A stretch of DNA of 63,478 bases, taken from assembly GCF_001953875.1 (NCBI RefSeq), contig NZ_MQUR01000037.1, positions 1 through 63,478 of the forward strand, written 5' to 3'. Below the pieces are notes generated by a model. The model saw only the letters and a list, made by a program, of their open reading frames with translations. It was not told where the DNA came from and ran no database searches. The stretch comes from Streptomyces amritsarensis (lineage in GTDB: Bacteria; Actinomycetota; Actinomycetes; Streptomycetales; Streptomycetaceae). Shown here piece by piece: positions 1 through 8,126 of this stretch. The position numbers and the translations under genes are program-made. How positions within the stretch are numbered: the stretch's first letter is position 1; each line of letters starts with the position of its first letter.

Positions 1-60
1 GGGCGCGCCGGCCGGCGCGAGGGGCGGGCCCGCCGGCCGGCGCGAGGGCGGGGGCGGGCC
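1..60. repeat. GC-rich tandem repeat at window edge
   Basis: Two near-identical units of about 27 bases, built around CGCCGGCCGGCGCGAGGG followed by a G/C run, lie in tandem at the very start of the window. Each unit contains the palindrome CGCCGGCCGGCG. It may be the end of an upstream intergenic array; the rest lies outside the window, so nothing functional can be assigned. Confidence 0.5.
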
Positions 61-224
61 GCGGAGCAGAGGGCGGCCGGGGGCGGCACCCGGAAGGCCG
101 ACTCACGGCACGCACACGGCATTGGGGTCGATTGTGAGAACGGACACGTCCCGCCCTCGGAACCCGGGCCGCGCTCTCCCCATCGAACCGAGAGTCGGAC
201 GCGTACGCGGGGCGGGAGGGCCAC

Positions 225-1184
225 ATGTCCAGCAGGGCCGAAGGGCAGGAGCGGGGCCGGACCGCGGCGCGGGGCGGCGTGGCCGTCGGCCTCGTGTGCA
301 CCCTGGTCCTGGCCGGCGCCGGGTACGTCGCCTGGGAGCTGCGCGGCATCGCCGCCAACCGGGCGGACGGCGATCCGGCGCGGGGCGTCTACCAGCAGGA
401 CCCCGAACGTGCCGACCGGACGGCGTCGGCCGTGCTCGACGGGATCGTCCGCGAGGATCCGGAACCCGCCACGGACGGCAAGGACTTCGCCGGGGGCGGT
501 GCGGTGAACTGGCGTTCCGCCGGCTGGGAGCCCTCCGATCCGCTGCAGGCCCGGCCCGCCCCGGCCGAACCCGCGATCGGCGCGCTCTTCTCCCCCGGCA
601 ACGACGGCGACCCCGACCACCACTGCTCCGGCGTCGTGGTCCACTCCCCCGGCGGCGACCTCGTCGCCACCGCCGCCCACTGCGTCCACGGCGGCGGCTT
701 CCGCACCAACCTCGCCTTCGTCCCCGGCTACCGGGACGGCATCGCACCGTACGGCGTCTGGGTGCCCACCCGCATCGACGTGGACCCGCGCTGGACCGCG
801 GACCAGGACCCCGACCACGACATCGCCTTCCTCCGGCTGCGCCGGCCCGGATATCCCGGCCAGCGGCTGGAGGACGTCACCGGCGCCGAGACGATCGCCT
901 TCGGGTCCGAACTGCCCGTGCCCGCACGGCTCGTGGGCTATCCGAACTTCTCCGAACAGCCGCTGGACTGCCGGACCACCGCCCGCCCCGCCGGTGCGAC
1001 ACAGCTGCGGCTGGACTGCGCGGACGTACCCAACGGGACCAGCGGCGGCCCGGTGCTGACCGACGGGCACACCCTCATCGGGGTGATCGGCGGACGCGAC
1101 GGGGGCGGCGACGACGAGACCTCGTACAGCATCCGGTTCGGCGACGGCATACGCGCCCTCTACGAGCGCTCCACCCGCCCCTGA
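225..1184 (+). CDS. membrane-anchored trypsin-like serine protease
   Basis: Predicted chymotrypsin-fold peptidase of 319 residues. A basic N-terminus is followed by one hydrophobic segment at about residues 19-37, so the enzyme is probably a type II membrane protein or is released from a signal anchor, with the catalytic domain outside the cell. The triad can be read directly: His152 in ATAAHC, Asp199 in DHDIAFL and Ser273 in GTSGGPV. Four cysteines near the active site (134, 153, 249, 265) could form two disulfides. A GGGAGGG ribosome site lies just before the ATG. It stands alone, with cobL 97 bases downstream. The substrate is unknown and nothing links it to cobalamin. Confidence 0.88.
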   Translation: MSSRAEGQERGRTAARGGVAVGLVCTLVLAGAGYVAWELRGIAANRADGDPARGVYQQDPERADRTASAVLDGIVREDPEPATDGKDFAGGGAVNWRSAGWEPSDPLQARPAPAEPAIGALFSPGNDGDPDHHCSGVVVHSPGGDLVATAAHCVHGGGFRTNLAFVPGYRDGIAPYGVWVPTRIDVDPRWTADQDPDHDIAFLRLRRPGYPGQRLEDVTGAETIAFGSELPVPARLVGYPNFSEQPLDCRTTARPAGATQLRLDCADVPNGTSGGPVLTDGHTLIGVIGGRDGGGDDETSYSIRFGDGIRALYERSTRP

Positions 1185-1281
1185 CCCGCCGACTCGCCAG
1201 GGTGGGCGCGGGCGGCGCGGCCGCAGGCCAGTAGGCTGCGGGTCCGTCCCCTTTCCCCCTCCCGCCCCGAGGTACAGCGCA

Positions 1282-2607
1282 GTGAGCCCCGCACCGCCCC
1301 CCATACCCGTGACGGTCGTCGGCCTCGGCGCCGACGGGTGGGCCGGGCTCACCGCCGCCGCGCGGTCGTCGCTGTCCTCGGCCGAGGTCCTGATCGGCGG
1401 CCCGCGCCAGCTGGACCTGCTGCCCGCCGCCGAGTGCCCCGGCCGCCGGGTGGCGTGGCCGAGCCCGCTGCGGCCGGCCGTGCCGAAGCTGACGGCCGAG
1501 CACGCGGGTCGCCGGATCGCGGTTCTGGCCAGCGGCGATCCCATGTTCTACGGGATCGGCCGCGCCCTCGCCGAGGAGCTCGGGCCGCACGCCCTGCTCG
1601 TCCACCCGCACCCCTCGTCCGTCTCCTACGCCTGCGCCCGCCTGGGCTGGCCGGTGGAGGACACCGAGGTCGTCACCGTGGTGGGCCGCCCGGTGGCCCG
1701 GCTCGCGGCCGCGCTGTACGAGGGGCGCCGGGTGCTCGTGCTCAGCGCCGGGGCCGCCTCCCCGGGCGAGATCGCCGCCCTGCTGCGCGAGCGGGGCTTC
1801 GGCCCGAGCCGGATGCGGGTGCTGGAGCAGCTCGGCTCCGAGCGCGAGGACGCGTACGAGGGCACGGCCGACGGCTGGGACCACGCGCCCGGCGACCCCT
1901 TGAACGTGGTGGCCGTCGACTGCCGCCGGGACCCGGCCCACGACGGCCCGCGCCTCGGCGCGACCCCCGGCCTGCCGGACGCCGCCTACGAGCACGACGG
2001 GCAGCTCACCAAGCGCCACGTGCGCGCCGCGACCCTGTGCGCGCTCGCCCCGGCCCCCGGTGAGCTGCTGTGGGACATCGGCGGCGGCTCCGGCTCCATC
2101 GGCATCGAGTGGATGCGTACCCACCCCTCCTGCCGGGCGGTGGCCGTGGAGCGCGTCCCGGAGCGGGCCGCGCGGATCACCCGCAACGCGGCGGCGCTCG
2201 GCGTGCCCGGCCTGCGGGTGGTCGTCGGGGCCGCGCCGCAGGCGCTGACCGGGCTGCCGGCCCCCGACGCGGTGTTCATCGGCGGCGGGCTGACCGCTGC
2301 GGGCCTGCTCGACGCGGTCTGGGCGGCGCTGGCGCCGGGCGGCCGGCTGGTGGTCAACACCGTCACCCTGGAGTCGGAGGCGGTCCTCGCCGAACGCCAC
2401 CGGCGCCACGGCGGCGACCTGGTGAAGCTGGCCGTCGCGCACGCCGTGCCGGTGGGCGGCTTCACCGGCTGGCGGCAGGCCATGGCGGTCACCCAGTGGT
2501 CGGTGACGAAGCCGGCGACGGAAACCCGGACGGACCCGGAACCGGGCACGGCCAGGGGCACGGGCACGGCCCCGGACACGGACACCAAGGAGAAGGATCA
2601 GACATGA
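1282..2607 (+). CDS. cobL: precorrin-6Y C5,15-methyltransferase (decarboxylating), CbiE-CbiT fusion
   Basis: Cytoplasmic enzyme of aerobic corrin synthesis that methylates C5 and C15 of precorrin-6B and decarboxylates the C12 acetate to give precorrin-8. The 441-residue protein has the usual two halves: a CbiE-like tetrapyrrole methylase (about 1-205, with SGDPMFYGIG) and a CbiT-like Rossmann methyltransferase (about 235-400, with the SAM loop WDIGGGSGSIG). The start is GTG. The last 35 residues are a low-complexity Thr/Asp/Gly tail. The stop overlaps the cobM start (ATGA), which implies translational coupling in a cobL-cobM-cobK operon. No riboswitch is visible upstream of this operon. Confidence 0.96.
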   Translation: MSPAPPPIPVTVVGLGADGWAGLTAAARSSLSSAEVLIGGPRQLDLLPAAECPGRRVAWPSPLRPAVPKLTAEHAGRRIAVLASGDPMFYGIGRALAEELGPHALLVHPHPSSVSYACARLGWPVEDTEVVTVVGRPVARLAAALYEGRRVLVLSAGAASPGEIAALLRERGFGPSRMRVLEQLGSEREDAYEGTADGWDHAPGDPLNVVAVDCRRDPAHDGPRLGATPGLPDAAYEHDGQLTKRHVRAATLCALAPAPGELLWDIGGGSGSIGIEWMRTHPSCRAVAVERVPERAARITRNAAALGVPGLRVVVGAAPQALTGLPAPDAVFIGGGLTAAGLLDAVWAALAPGGRLVVNTVTLESEAVLAERHRRHGGDLVKLAVAHAVPVGGFTGWRQAMAVTQWSVTKPATETRTDPEPGTARGTGTAPDTDTKEKDQT

Positions 2608-3353
2608 CCGTGTACTTCATCGGTGCGGGCCCCGGCGCCGCCGACCTGATCACGGTGCGCGGTGCCCGGACCCTCGCCGCCGCCCCGGTCTGCCTGTACG
2701 CGGGCAGCCTCGTCCCGCGCGAGCTGCTCGCCGAGTGCCCGGCGGACGCGCGACTCGTCGACACCTCGCAGCTGAACCTGGACGAGATCGTCGCCGAGTG
2801 CGTACGGGCCCACGAGGCCGGCCAGGACGTGGCGCGGCTGCACTCCGGCGACCCGTCGATCTTCAGCGCGGTCGCCGAGCAGATGCGCCGCCTGGACGCC
2901 GCCGGCATTCCGTACGAGGTCGTCCCAGGCGTCCCGGCCTTCGCCGCCGCGGCGGCCGCCCTCAAGCGGGAGCTGACGGTGCCCACCGTCGGCCAGACCG
3001 TGATCCTCACCCGGATCGCCCAGCAGGCGACTCCCATGCCGCCCGGCGAGGACCTGGCCACCCTGGGCCGCAGCGGCGCTCTGCTCGTCCTGCACCTGGC
3101 CACCCGCTACGTGGACCGGGTGGTCGACGAGCTGCTGCCGCACTACGGGGCCGCGTGCCCGGTCGCGGTGGTGGCGATGGCCAGCCGCCCCGACGAGCTG
3201 ATCCTGCGCGGCACCCTCGCCGACATCGCCGGCCAGGTGAAGGGGGCCGGGCTGGTCCGCACCGCCGTCATCGTGGTGGGCCGCACGCTCGGCGCGGAGC
3301 AGTTCCGCGACAGCCACCTGTACTCCCCCGAGCGCGACCGGCATGTCTGCTGA
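2604..3353 (+). CDS. cobM: precorrin-4 C11-methyltransferase
   Basis: SAM-dependent methylase that converts precorrin-4 to precorrin-5 by methylating C11. The 249-residue protein opens with the family P-loop-like motif FIGAGPGAADLITVRG and carries HSGDPSIFSA near residue 85, both typical of class III tetrapyrrole methylases. The ATG is chosen because it overlaps the cobL stop as ATGA, and longer in-frame extensions upstream lie inside cobL. The stop lies within the first codons of cobK, giving an 11-base overlap. Length and motifs are normal for CobM/CbiF. Confidence 0.96.
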   Translation: MTVYFIGAGPGAADLITVRGARTLAAAPVCLYAGSLVPRELLAECPADARLVDTSQLNLDEIVAECVRAHEAGQDVARLHSGDPSIFSAVAEQMRRLDAAGIPYEVVPGVPAFAAAAAALKRELTVPTVGQTVILTRIAQQATPMPPGEDLATLGRSGALLVLHLATRYVDRVVDELLPHYGAACPVAVVAMASRPDELILRGTLADIAGQVKGAGLVRTAVIVVGRTLGAEQFRDSHLYSPERDRHVC

Positions 3354-4101
3354 CGGGGCTGCGCGGCACGTCCTGATCCTGGGCGGCACCACGGAGGCCC
3401 GCCGCCTCGCGCAGGCGCTGGCACAGGACCCGTCGTACCGGGTGACGACCTCGCTGGCGGGGCGGGTCGCCTCGCCCGTGCTCCCGCCCGGCGAGACGCG
3501 GATCGGCGGCTTCGGCGGGCCCGGCGGGCTGGCGGCCTGGATCGGCGCGCACGGCGTCACCCGGGTCGTCGACGCCACCCATCCCTTCGCGGAGCGCATG
3601 AGCTTCAACGCGGCCGCGGCGGCGGCGCTTTCGCGCGTACCGCTGCTGGCGCTGCGCCGCCCCGGCTGGCGGCCCGGCCCCGGGGATGCGTGGACGTTCG
3701 CGGACTCCCTGGCCGGGGCGGCGGGCCTGCTGCCGGGCCTGGGCAGCCGGGTGTTCCTGACCACCGGCCGGATGGGCCTGCACACCTTCGCGGATCTCGA
3801 CGGCTGCTGGTTCCTGGTGCGTTCGGTGGACCCGCCGGCCGGGCCGGTCCCCAAGCAACTCGAAGTCCTGCTGGCGCGGGGCCCGTTCACCCTGGACGAC
3901 GAACGGGAGCTGCTGGCCCGCCACCACATCGACGTCCTGGTGACGAAGGACAGCGGCGGCTCGGCCACCTCCCCCAAGCTGGCGGCCGCCCGCGAGGCCG
4001 GCATCCCGGTCCTCGTGGTACGCCGCCCCCCGGTCCCGGAAGGCGTGGCGCAGACCGACTCGGTCGACGCCGTCCTGGACTGGCTGGGCACGATCGGCTA
4101 G
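3343..4101 (+). CDS. cobK: cobalt-precorrin-6A / precorrin-6A reductase
   Basis: NAD(P)H-dependent reductase that reduces the corrin macrocycle at C18-C19 (precorrin-6A to precorrin-6B). The 252-residue protein begins with a Rossmann-type segment, LILGGTTEARRLAQAL, and contains the family signatures DATHPFAERMS (about 79-89) and LVTKDSGG (about 198-205). It overlaps cobM by 11 bases and ends the plus-strand trio. Its end faces cobIJ across a shared hairpin, so the two cob operons converge. Confidence 0.94.
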   Translation: MSADGAARHVLILGGTTEARRLAQALAQDPSYRVTTSLAGRVASPVLPPGETRIGGFGGPGGLAAWIGAHGVTRVVDATHPFAERMSFNAAAAAALSRVPLLALRRPGWRPGPGDAWTFADSLAGAAGLLPGLGSRVFLTTGRMGLHTFADLDGCWFLVRSVDPPAGPVPKQLEVLLARGPFTLDDERELLARHHIDVLVTKDSGGSATSPKLAAAREAGIPVLVVRRPPVPEGVAQTDSVDAVLDWLGTIG

Positions 4102-4167
4102 GCCCCCGCCCGGGCCGGCCCGTCCCGGGGCCTACGGCGTCCGGACGGCCCGTTCCCGCGGACGGGC

Positions 4168-4200
4168 GAAGGCCCGGTGCGCGTGGCGCTCCGGGCCTTC
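4168..4200. terminator. bidirectional terminator between converging cob operons
   Basis: A 10-bp stem GAAGGCCCGG / CCGGGCCTTC encloses a 13-base loop that can pair further through GCGC/GCGC. It sits in the 125-base gap between the cobK stop and the cobIJ stop on opposite strands, so it can end both transcripts. It lacks a U tract, as many Streptomyces terminators do. Confidence 0.7.
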
Positions 4201-4226
4201 CCCGCGTGCCGCTCCGCCTCGGCCCG

Positions 4227-5726
4227 TCACGGGTAGCGGCGCGGCGTCCACGTGATCCGCGACCCGTCGGGCCGCTCGGTGACCTGCGTCTGCGAGGAGC
4301 CGATCAGCAGGATCGTGCGCATGTCGACCTCGGACGGCTGCAGTTCGGCGAGCGTGACGATCCGCACCGACTCCTCGGGGCCGCCCACGTCGCGGGCGAC
4401 GACCACCGGGGTCTGCGGCGGACGCAGTTCCAGCAGCAGCTCGCGGGCCTGGGCCACCTGCCAGGTCCGGCTGCGCGAGCCGGGGTTGTAGAGGGCGAGC
4501 ACCAGGTCGGCCGCGGCGGCGGCGCGCAGCCGCTCCGCGATGACCTCCCACGGCTTGAGCCGGTCGGACAGCGAGATCGTCGCGTAGTCGTGGCCGAGCG
4601 GGGCGCCGGCCGCGGCGGCCGCCGCGTTGGCCGCGGTCACGCCCGGCAGGACGCGTACGGGCACGTCCTTGTACTCCGGCTGCCCGGCGACCTCCAGGAC
4701 TGCCGTCGCCATGGCGAAGACGCCCGGGTCGCCGCCGGAGACCACGGCCACCCGCTTGCCGCGGCGCGCGAGGTCGAGGGCGAACTCGGCGCGCTCCGAC
4801 TCCACCTTGTTGTCGGAGCCGTGCCGGACCTGGCCCGGCTTGACGGGCACCCGGTCCAGATACGTCGTGTACCCGACCAGCACCTCGGCGTCCGCGAGGG
4901 CCCGCCGGGTCTGCGGGGTGAGCCACAGCGGGCCGGCCGGGCCGGTGCCGACGACGACGACCCCGCCGGGGCCGGACGGCACGCTCCCCGGGTTGCCGAT
5001 CCGGCTGGGCACGACGGCGACGGCGAAGTACGGCACGCTGTCGGCGTCGGTGTCGGCGAGGACACCGGTGCGCTCGCCCTCCATCGTGGCGCGTTCGACG
5101 TAGCGGGCCTCGGCGAGCCGGCCGCTGTTCTCCATCGCGCCGCGCACGGCGGGGAAGGTCCGGCCGAGCTTCATCACGACCGCCGAGTCGGTGGCGGCGA
5201 GGCGGGCGGTCAGCTCCTCCTCGGGCAGCGTGCCGGGCAGGATCGTCAGGACCTCCTCGCCCTCCACGAGCGGGGTGCCGAGCCGGGCTGCGGCGGCGCT
5301 GACCGAGGTGACACCGGGAACGACCTCGGTGTCGTACCGGTCGGCGAGCCGCTTGTGCATGTGCATGTACGAGCTGTAGAAGAGCGGGTCGCCCTCCGCG
5401 AGCACGGCGACGGTGCGGCCGGCGTCCAGGTGGGCTGCCAGCCGTGCGGCGGCGGCCTCGTAGAACTCCTCCATCGCGCCCTGGTAGCCGCCGGGGTGGT
5501 CGGTGGTCTCGGTGGTGACGGGGTAGACCAGGGGCTCCTCGATGTGGCCGGCACGCAGGTGCTTCGCGGCGATCGAGCGGGCGATGGACCGGCCGTGGCG
5601 GGCGCTGTGGTAGGCGACGACGTCCGCCTCGCCGATCACCTCGACGGCCCGCAGGGTCATCAGGTTCGGGTCGCCGGGGCCGAGCCCGACCCCGTAGAGG
5701 CGGCCCTTGGGCTGCGCGCCGCTCAT
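4227..5726 (-). CDS. cobIJ: precorrin-2 C20-methyltransferase / precorrin-3B C17-methyltransferase fusion
   Basis: A natural fusion of two consecutive-pathway methylases. The N-terminal half (about 1-245, starting GVGLGPGDPNLMTLRA) is CobI/CbiL-like and makes precorrin-3A. The C-terminal half (about 255-490, with VVVGTGPAGPLWLT and SGGDPGVFAMA) is CobJ/CbiH-like and does C17 methylation with ring contraction. At 499 residues it matches the sum of two single enzymes, and this fusion is usual in actinomycetes. Its ATG overlaps the cobH stop, so it is the last gene of a cobG-cobH-cobIJ minus-strand operon. Confidence 0.96.
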   Translation of the reverse strand: MSGAQPKGRLYGVGLGPGDPNLMTLRAVEVIGEADVVAYHSARHGRSIARSIAAKHLRAGHIEEPLVYPVTTETTDHPGGYQGAMEEFYEAAAARLAAHLDAGRTVAVLAEGDPLFYSSYMHMHKRLADRYDTEVVPGVTSVSAAAARLGTPLVEGEEVLTILPGTLPEEELTARLAATDSAVVMKLGRTFPAVRGAMENSGRLAEARYVERATMEGERTGVLADTDADSVPYFAVAVVPSRIGNPGSVPSGPGGVVVVGTGPAGPLWLTPQTRRALADAEVLVGYTTYLDRVPVKPGQVRHGSDNKVESERAEFALDLARRGKRVAVVSGGDPGVFAMATAVLEVAGQPEYKDVPVRVLPGVTAANAAAAAAGAPLGHDYATISLSDRLKPWEVIAERLRAAAAADLVLALYNPGSRSRTWQVAQARELLLELRPPQTPVVVARDVGGPEESVRIVTLAELQPSEVDMRTILLIGSSQTQVTERPDGSRITWTPRRYP

Positions 5727-6370
5727 TCGGCCACGCTCGCAATGGCGTTGAGGGCGGCCGCGGCGATGGCGCTGCCGCCCCGGCGGCCGCGCACGACGAG
5801 GTGGTCGAGGCCGGACGGGTGGGCGGCGAGGGCGTCCTTGGACTCGGCCGCGCCGATGAAGCCGACGGGCACGCCGATGACGGCGGCCGGGCGGGGGGCG
5901 CCCTCCTCGATCATCTCCAGCAGCCGGAACAGCGCGGTCGGCGCGTTGCCGACGGCGACCACCGAGCCCTCCAACAGGCCCCGGTCACGCCACACTTCGA
6001 GGGCGGCGGCGCTGCGCGTGGTGCCCATCTTCGCGGCGAGCTCCGGGACCGCCGGGTCGGAGAGGGTGCAGACCACGTCGTTGTCGGCGGGCAGCCGCTT
6101 GCGGGTGACCCCGCTGGCGACCATCTGGACGTCGCACAGGATCGGTGCGCCCGCCTCCAGCGCGGCGCGGGCGCGCAGCACCACCTCGGGGGTGTACCCC
6201 AGGTCCTGCGGGAGGTCGGTCATCCCGCAGGCGTGAATCATGCGCACCGCGACCTGGGCGACCGAGGCGGGCAGCCCGGAGAGATCCGCCTCGGCGCGGA
6301 TCGTGGCAAAGGACTGGCGGTAGATCGCGGCGCCGTCCTTCTCGTACTCAAACACGGTGTACTCGCTCAT
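5723..6370 (-). CDS. cobH: precorrin-8X methylmutase
   Basis: Moves the C11 methyl group to C12, turning precorrin-8 into hydrogenobyrinic acid. The start ATG (protein beginning MSEYTVFEY) gives 215 residues, the normal CobH/CbiC length; longer in-frame extensions run into cobG and are rejected. The catalytic histidine of the family is His46 in RMIHACGMTDL. The phosphate/tail-binding stretch IGVPVGFIGAAESK near residues 165-178 is intact. It lies 4 bases after cobG and overlaps cobIJ by 4 bases. Confidence 0.96.
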   Translation of the reverse strand: MSEYTVFEYEKDGAAIYRQSFATIRAEADLSGLPASVAQVAVRMIHACGMTDLPQDLGYTPEVVLRARAALEAGAPILCDVQMVASGVTRKRLPADNDVVCTLSDPAVPELAAKMGTTRSAAALEVWRDRGLLEGSVVAVGNAPTALFRLLEMIEEGAPRPAAVIGVPVGFIGAAESKDALAAHPSGLDHLVVRGRRGGSAIAAAALNAIASVAE

Positions 6371-6374
6371 TTCT

Positions 6375-7637
6375 TCACTGCGTCTTCGGACTCTGGGGTG
6401 ATGAGGTGGTCTCTCGTGCGGCCGTGAGGGCGGCCGCGAGGTCCGGCCGGGGCGGCAGGGTGTGTCCGCCCACGGAGAGTCGGTATCCGTCCTGCGTGGC
6501 GAGCGCGTCCACCCACTGCGTGCCCCGCGGGTGGCCGCACCGGCGCTCGCAGCCGGACCAGTGCACGGGCAGCGGCCCCCGCGCCCGTTCCACGAGGGCG
6601 CGCGCGTCGGCGCGTACGTCCGCGAGGGACTTGGCGCAGCCGGGTCGCCCGGTACAGGCGGTGACGGACCGCCAGGGGCTGTCCGCGGAGACGACCAGCC
6701 CCGCGGCCTCCAGGGGGGCCGGGTCCGCAGCGCCCGGGAGGACGACGGTGCGCCACGGGGTGATCCGCATGCCGCCACCGCTCCCGGCCGCCTGCACCAG
6801 GACCCTCCACTGGTCGGTGCTCAGTCGGCCGAACGGGGGCAGGACGCACAGGGGATCGTGCGGGCCGGGCGGCGGTGGGGCGCAGTACGGCCAGTCCACG
6901 GCGGGTACTTGCACGGCGTCGATGCCGGCGGCGGTCAGCCGGGCCGCGAACTCCCCGTCGTCCAGGACGTGTCCGGTGGGGAGCTCCGCCACGCGCCAGG
7001 CGCGGGTGCCGGCCGCGTCCGCGGCGTCGAGGAAGTACTCGGCGGCGAGCAGCGCGGCACGCGGGGCGTCCCGCGCGGCGACGGCCACGGCGCCGGCGGC
7101 GGCGCCGAGGCGTACCAGCGCCCGGCCGCCGGGCCGCCCGAGCACGGTGACGTCGGGTTCCAGGGCGGCCACGTCCCCGCGGCCGTCGTCGAGGGCGAAC
7201 AGGAACCGGCCGGACAGGGCGGTGACGCGGGCGTTCGCGCACAGCAGCCGGTCCAGCTCGTACACCAGGGGCAGGACGTCCTGCGAGGCCGGGGTGGCCA
7301 CGATGTTGCGTACGCGTTCGTGGCCGGGCGCGGGCAGCAGTCCGGCGGCGTCCAGCAGTGCGGCGAGTCCGGCGCCGCAGCCGTCGGCGAGGCCGCGCAG
7401 CTGCACGTTGCCGCGGGAGGTGAGTTCCAGGTGCCCGTCGCCGAACCGGTCGGCGGCGGACGCGAGGAGCGCGGCCTGGTGCGCGGTCAGCGCCCCGCCG
7501 GGGATCCGGACGCGCGCGAGGTGCCCGTCGTCCGCCGCGTGGAGCCTGAGCGCGCCGGGGCAGGCGTCACCGCGGTCCCGTATGACGGGTTCGTCCCGCG
7601 ATACGGCGGAGGGGGGCTGGGGCATGGCGGCGAGCAT
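6375..7637 (-). CDS. cobG: precorrin-3B synthase (siroheme/Fe-S family)
   Basis: Oxygen-dependent hydroxylase and lactonase of the aerobic cobalamin route, homologous to half-domains of sulfite/nitrite reductase. Two ferredoxin-like half domains (RVRIPGG.. LELTSRGNVQLRG near residues 45-85) precede the cysteine motif for the 4Fe-4S cluster, CTGRPGCAKS and SGCERRCGH. Its presence marks the pathway as aerobic. Two starts are close together; 7637 is chosen because GAGGGG sits about 10 bases upstream, while 7625 (MPQPPS) is the alternative. It is the first gene of the minus-strand operon. Confidence 0.9.
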   Translation of the reverse strand: MLAAMPQPPSAVSRDEPVIRDRGDACPGALRLHAADDGHLARVRIPGGALTAHQAALLASAADRFGDGHLELTSRGNVQLRGLADGCGAGLAALLDAAGLLPAPGHERVRNIVATPASQDVLPLVYELDRLLCANARVTALSGRFLFALDDGRGDVAALEPDVTVLGRPGGRALVRLGAAAGAVAVAARDAPRAALLAAEYFLDAADAAGTRAWRVAELPTGHVLDDGEFAARLTAAGIDAVQVPAVDWPYCAPPPPGPHDPLCVLPPFGRLSTDQWRVLVQAAGSGGGMRITPWRTVVLPGAADPAPLEAAGLVVSADSPWRSVTACTGRPGCAKSLADVRADARALVERARGPLPVHWSGCERRCGHPRGTQWVDALATQDGYRLSVGGHTLPPRPDLAAALTAARETTSSPQSPKTQ

Positions 7638-7749
7638 ACCCACGTTTCCCCTCACGGGAACTGTGTCCACCGCCACCCTCCGTCACCCGCCCCCTCCCGA
7701 CACCACCCCAGCCCCGCCGCGGGGACCCGGGGGCAGAGCCCCACACAAT

Positions 7750-7775
7750 CCAGCCCCGCCGGCGTTTGAGGCGCG
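7750..7775 (+). repeat. 26-bp short palindromic intergenic repeat, copy 1
   Basis: The element starts CCAGCCCCGCCGGCG and ends TTTGAGGCGCG. Identical 26-base copies occur at 56585-56610 (inverted) and 56894-56919. From general knowledge, sequences of this kind are scattered through intergenic DNA of many Streptomyces genomes. The flanking GGGGGCAGAGCCCC direct copies form small hairpins, so the unit resembles a REP-like element or composite terminator. Confidence 0.8.
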
Positions 7776-7815
7776 GGGGCCTGGGGGCAGAGCCCCCGCA
7801 ACGGCGCCGCACCGG

Positions 7816-7887
7816 CACGACCACCCCGCCCCAGCCGGCGGAGCCCACCGCACCCGACACGACCACCCCGCCCCAGCCGGCGGAGCC
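7816..7887 (+). repeat. 30-bp direct repeat, two copies
   Basis: Two identical 30-base copies at 7816-7845 and 7858-7887 (starting CACGACCACCCCGCC, ending AGCCGGCGGAGCC) are offset by 42 bases. A third partial copy, GCCGGCGGAGCCACCGG-like, follows to about 7905. They lie just upstream of the cobN riboswitch. No function is evident. Confidence 0.8.
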
Positions 7888-7949
7888 ACCGGCGGAGCCA
7901 CCGGCCACCCCCACTCCCGACCACCGCAAACGCCACCTAGGATGACCTT

Positions 7950-8126
7950 CCGGCGGCCCATACGGTCCGCCGTCGCCGAGGACGGCGACATGGGAGGAAG
8001 CCCGGTGCGAATCCGGCGCGGTCCCGCCACTGTGAACCCGGCAGCGCCACACGGCCGGGTGAGTCAGGAACTCCCGCTGTCCTCACTGCCCGGGGCGCGG
8101 AAACCCCGAGGAAGGCCTGCCGCCGC
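7950..8126 (+). promoter_or_regulatory. cobalamin riboswitch controlling cobN
   Basis: The adenosylcobalamin aptamer is recognisable from its conserved core: GGAAGCCCGGTGCGAATC (7994-8012), CCGCCACTGTGAA (8024-8036) and the 3' element CCGAGGAAGGCCTGCCG (8105-8121). The closing helix pairs GGCGGC near 7952 with GCCGCC near 8119. The 3' strand holds GAGGAAGG, the only good ribosome site for cobN, 12 bases before its ATG. Ligand-bound folding would therefore hide the ribosome site, which suggests translational rather than purely transcriptional control. It serves only the plus strand. Confidence 0.93.

Larger units (their letters stand above)
7638..7949. other. intergenic region between cobG and the cobN riboswitch
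   Basis: About 310 bases with no credible gene. It holds one copy of a 26-bp palindromic repeat (7750-7775), two direct copies of GGGGGCAGAGCCCC flanking it (7729-7742 and 7783-7796), and a 30-bp direct repeat (7816-7845 and 7858-7887). Promoters for the divergent cobG and cobN units must lie here, but no convincing -35/-10 pair stands out. Confidence 0.7.

Noticed and set aside
1075..2442. Long minus-strand open frame opposite cobL
   Set aside because: Its translation is Arg/Gly/Ala-rich without domains; it is a third-position GC shadow of cobL.
7690..8000. CRISPR-like array in the repeats before cobN
   Set aside because: Only two copies with no regular spacers; the repeats are of different kinds.
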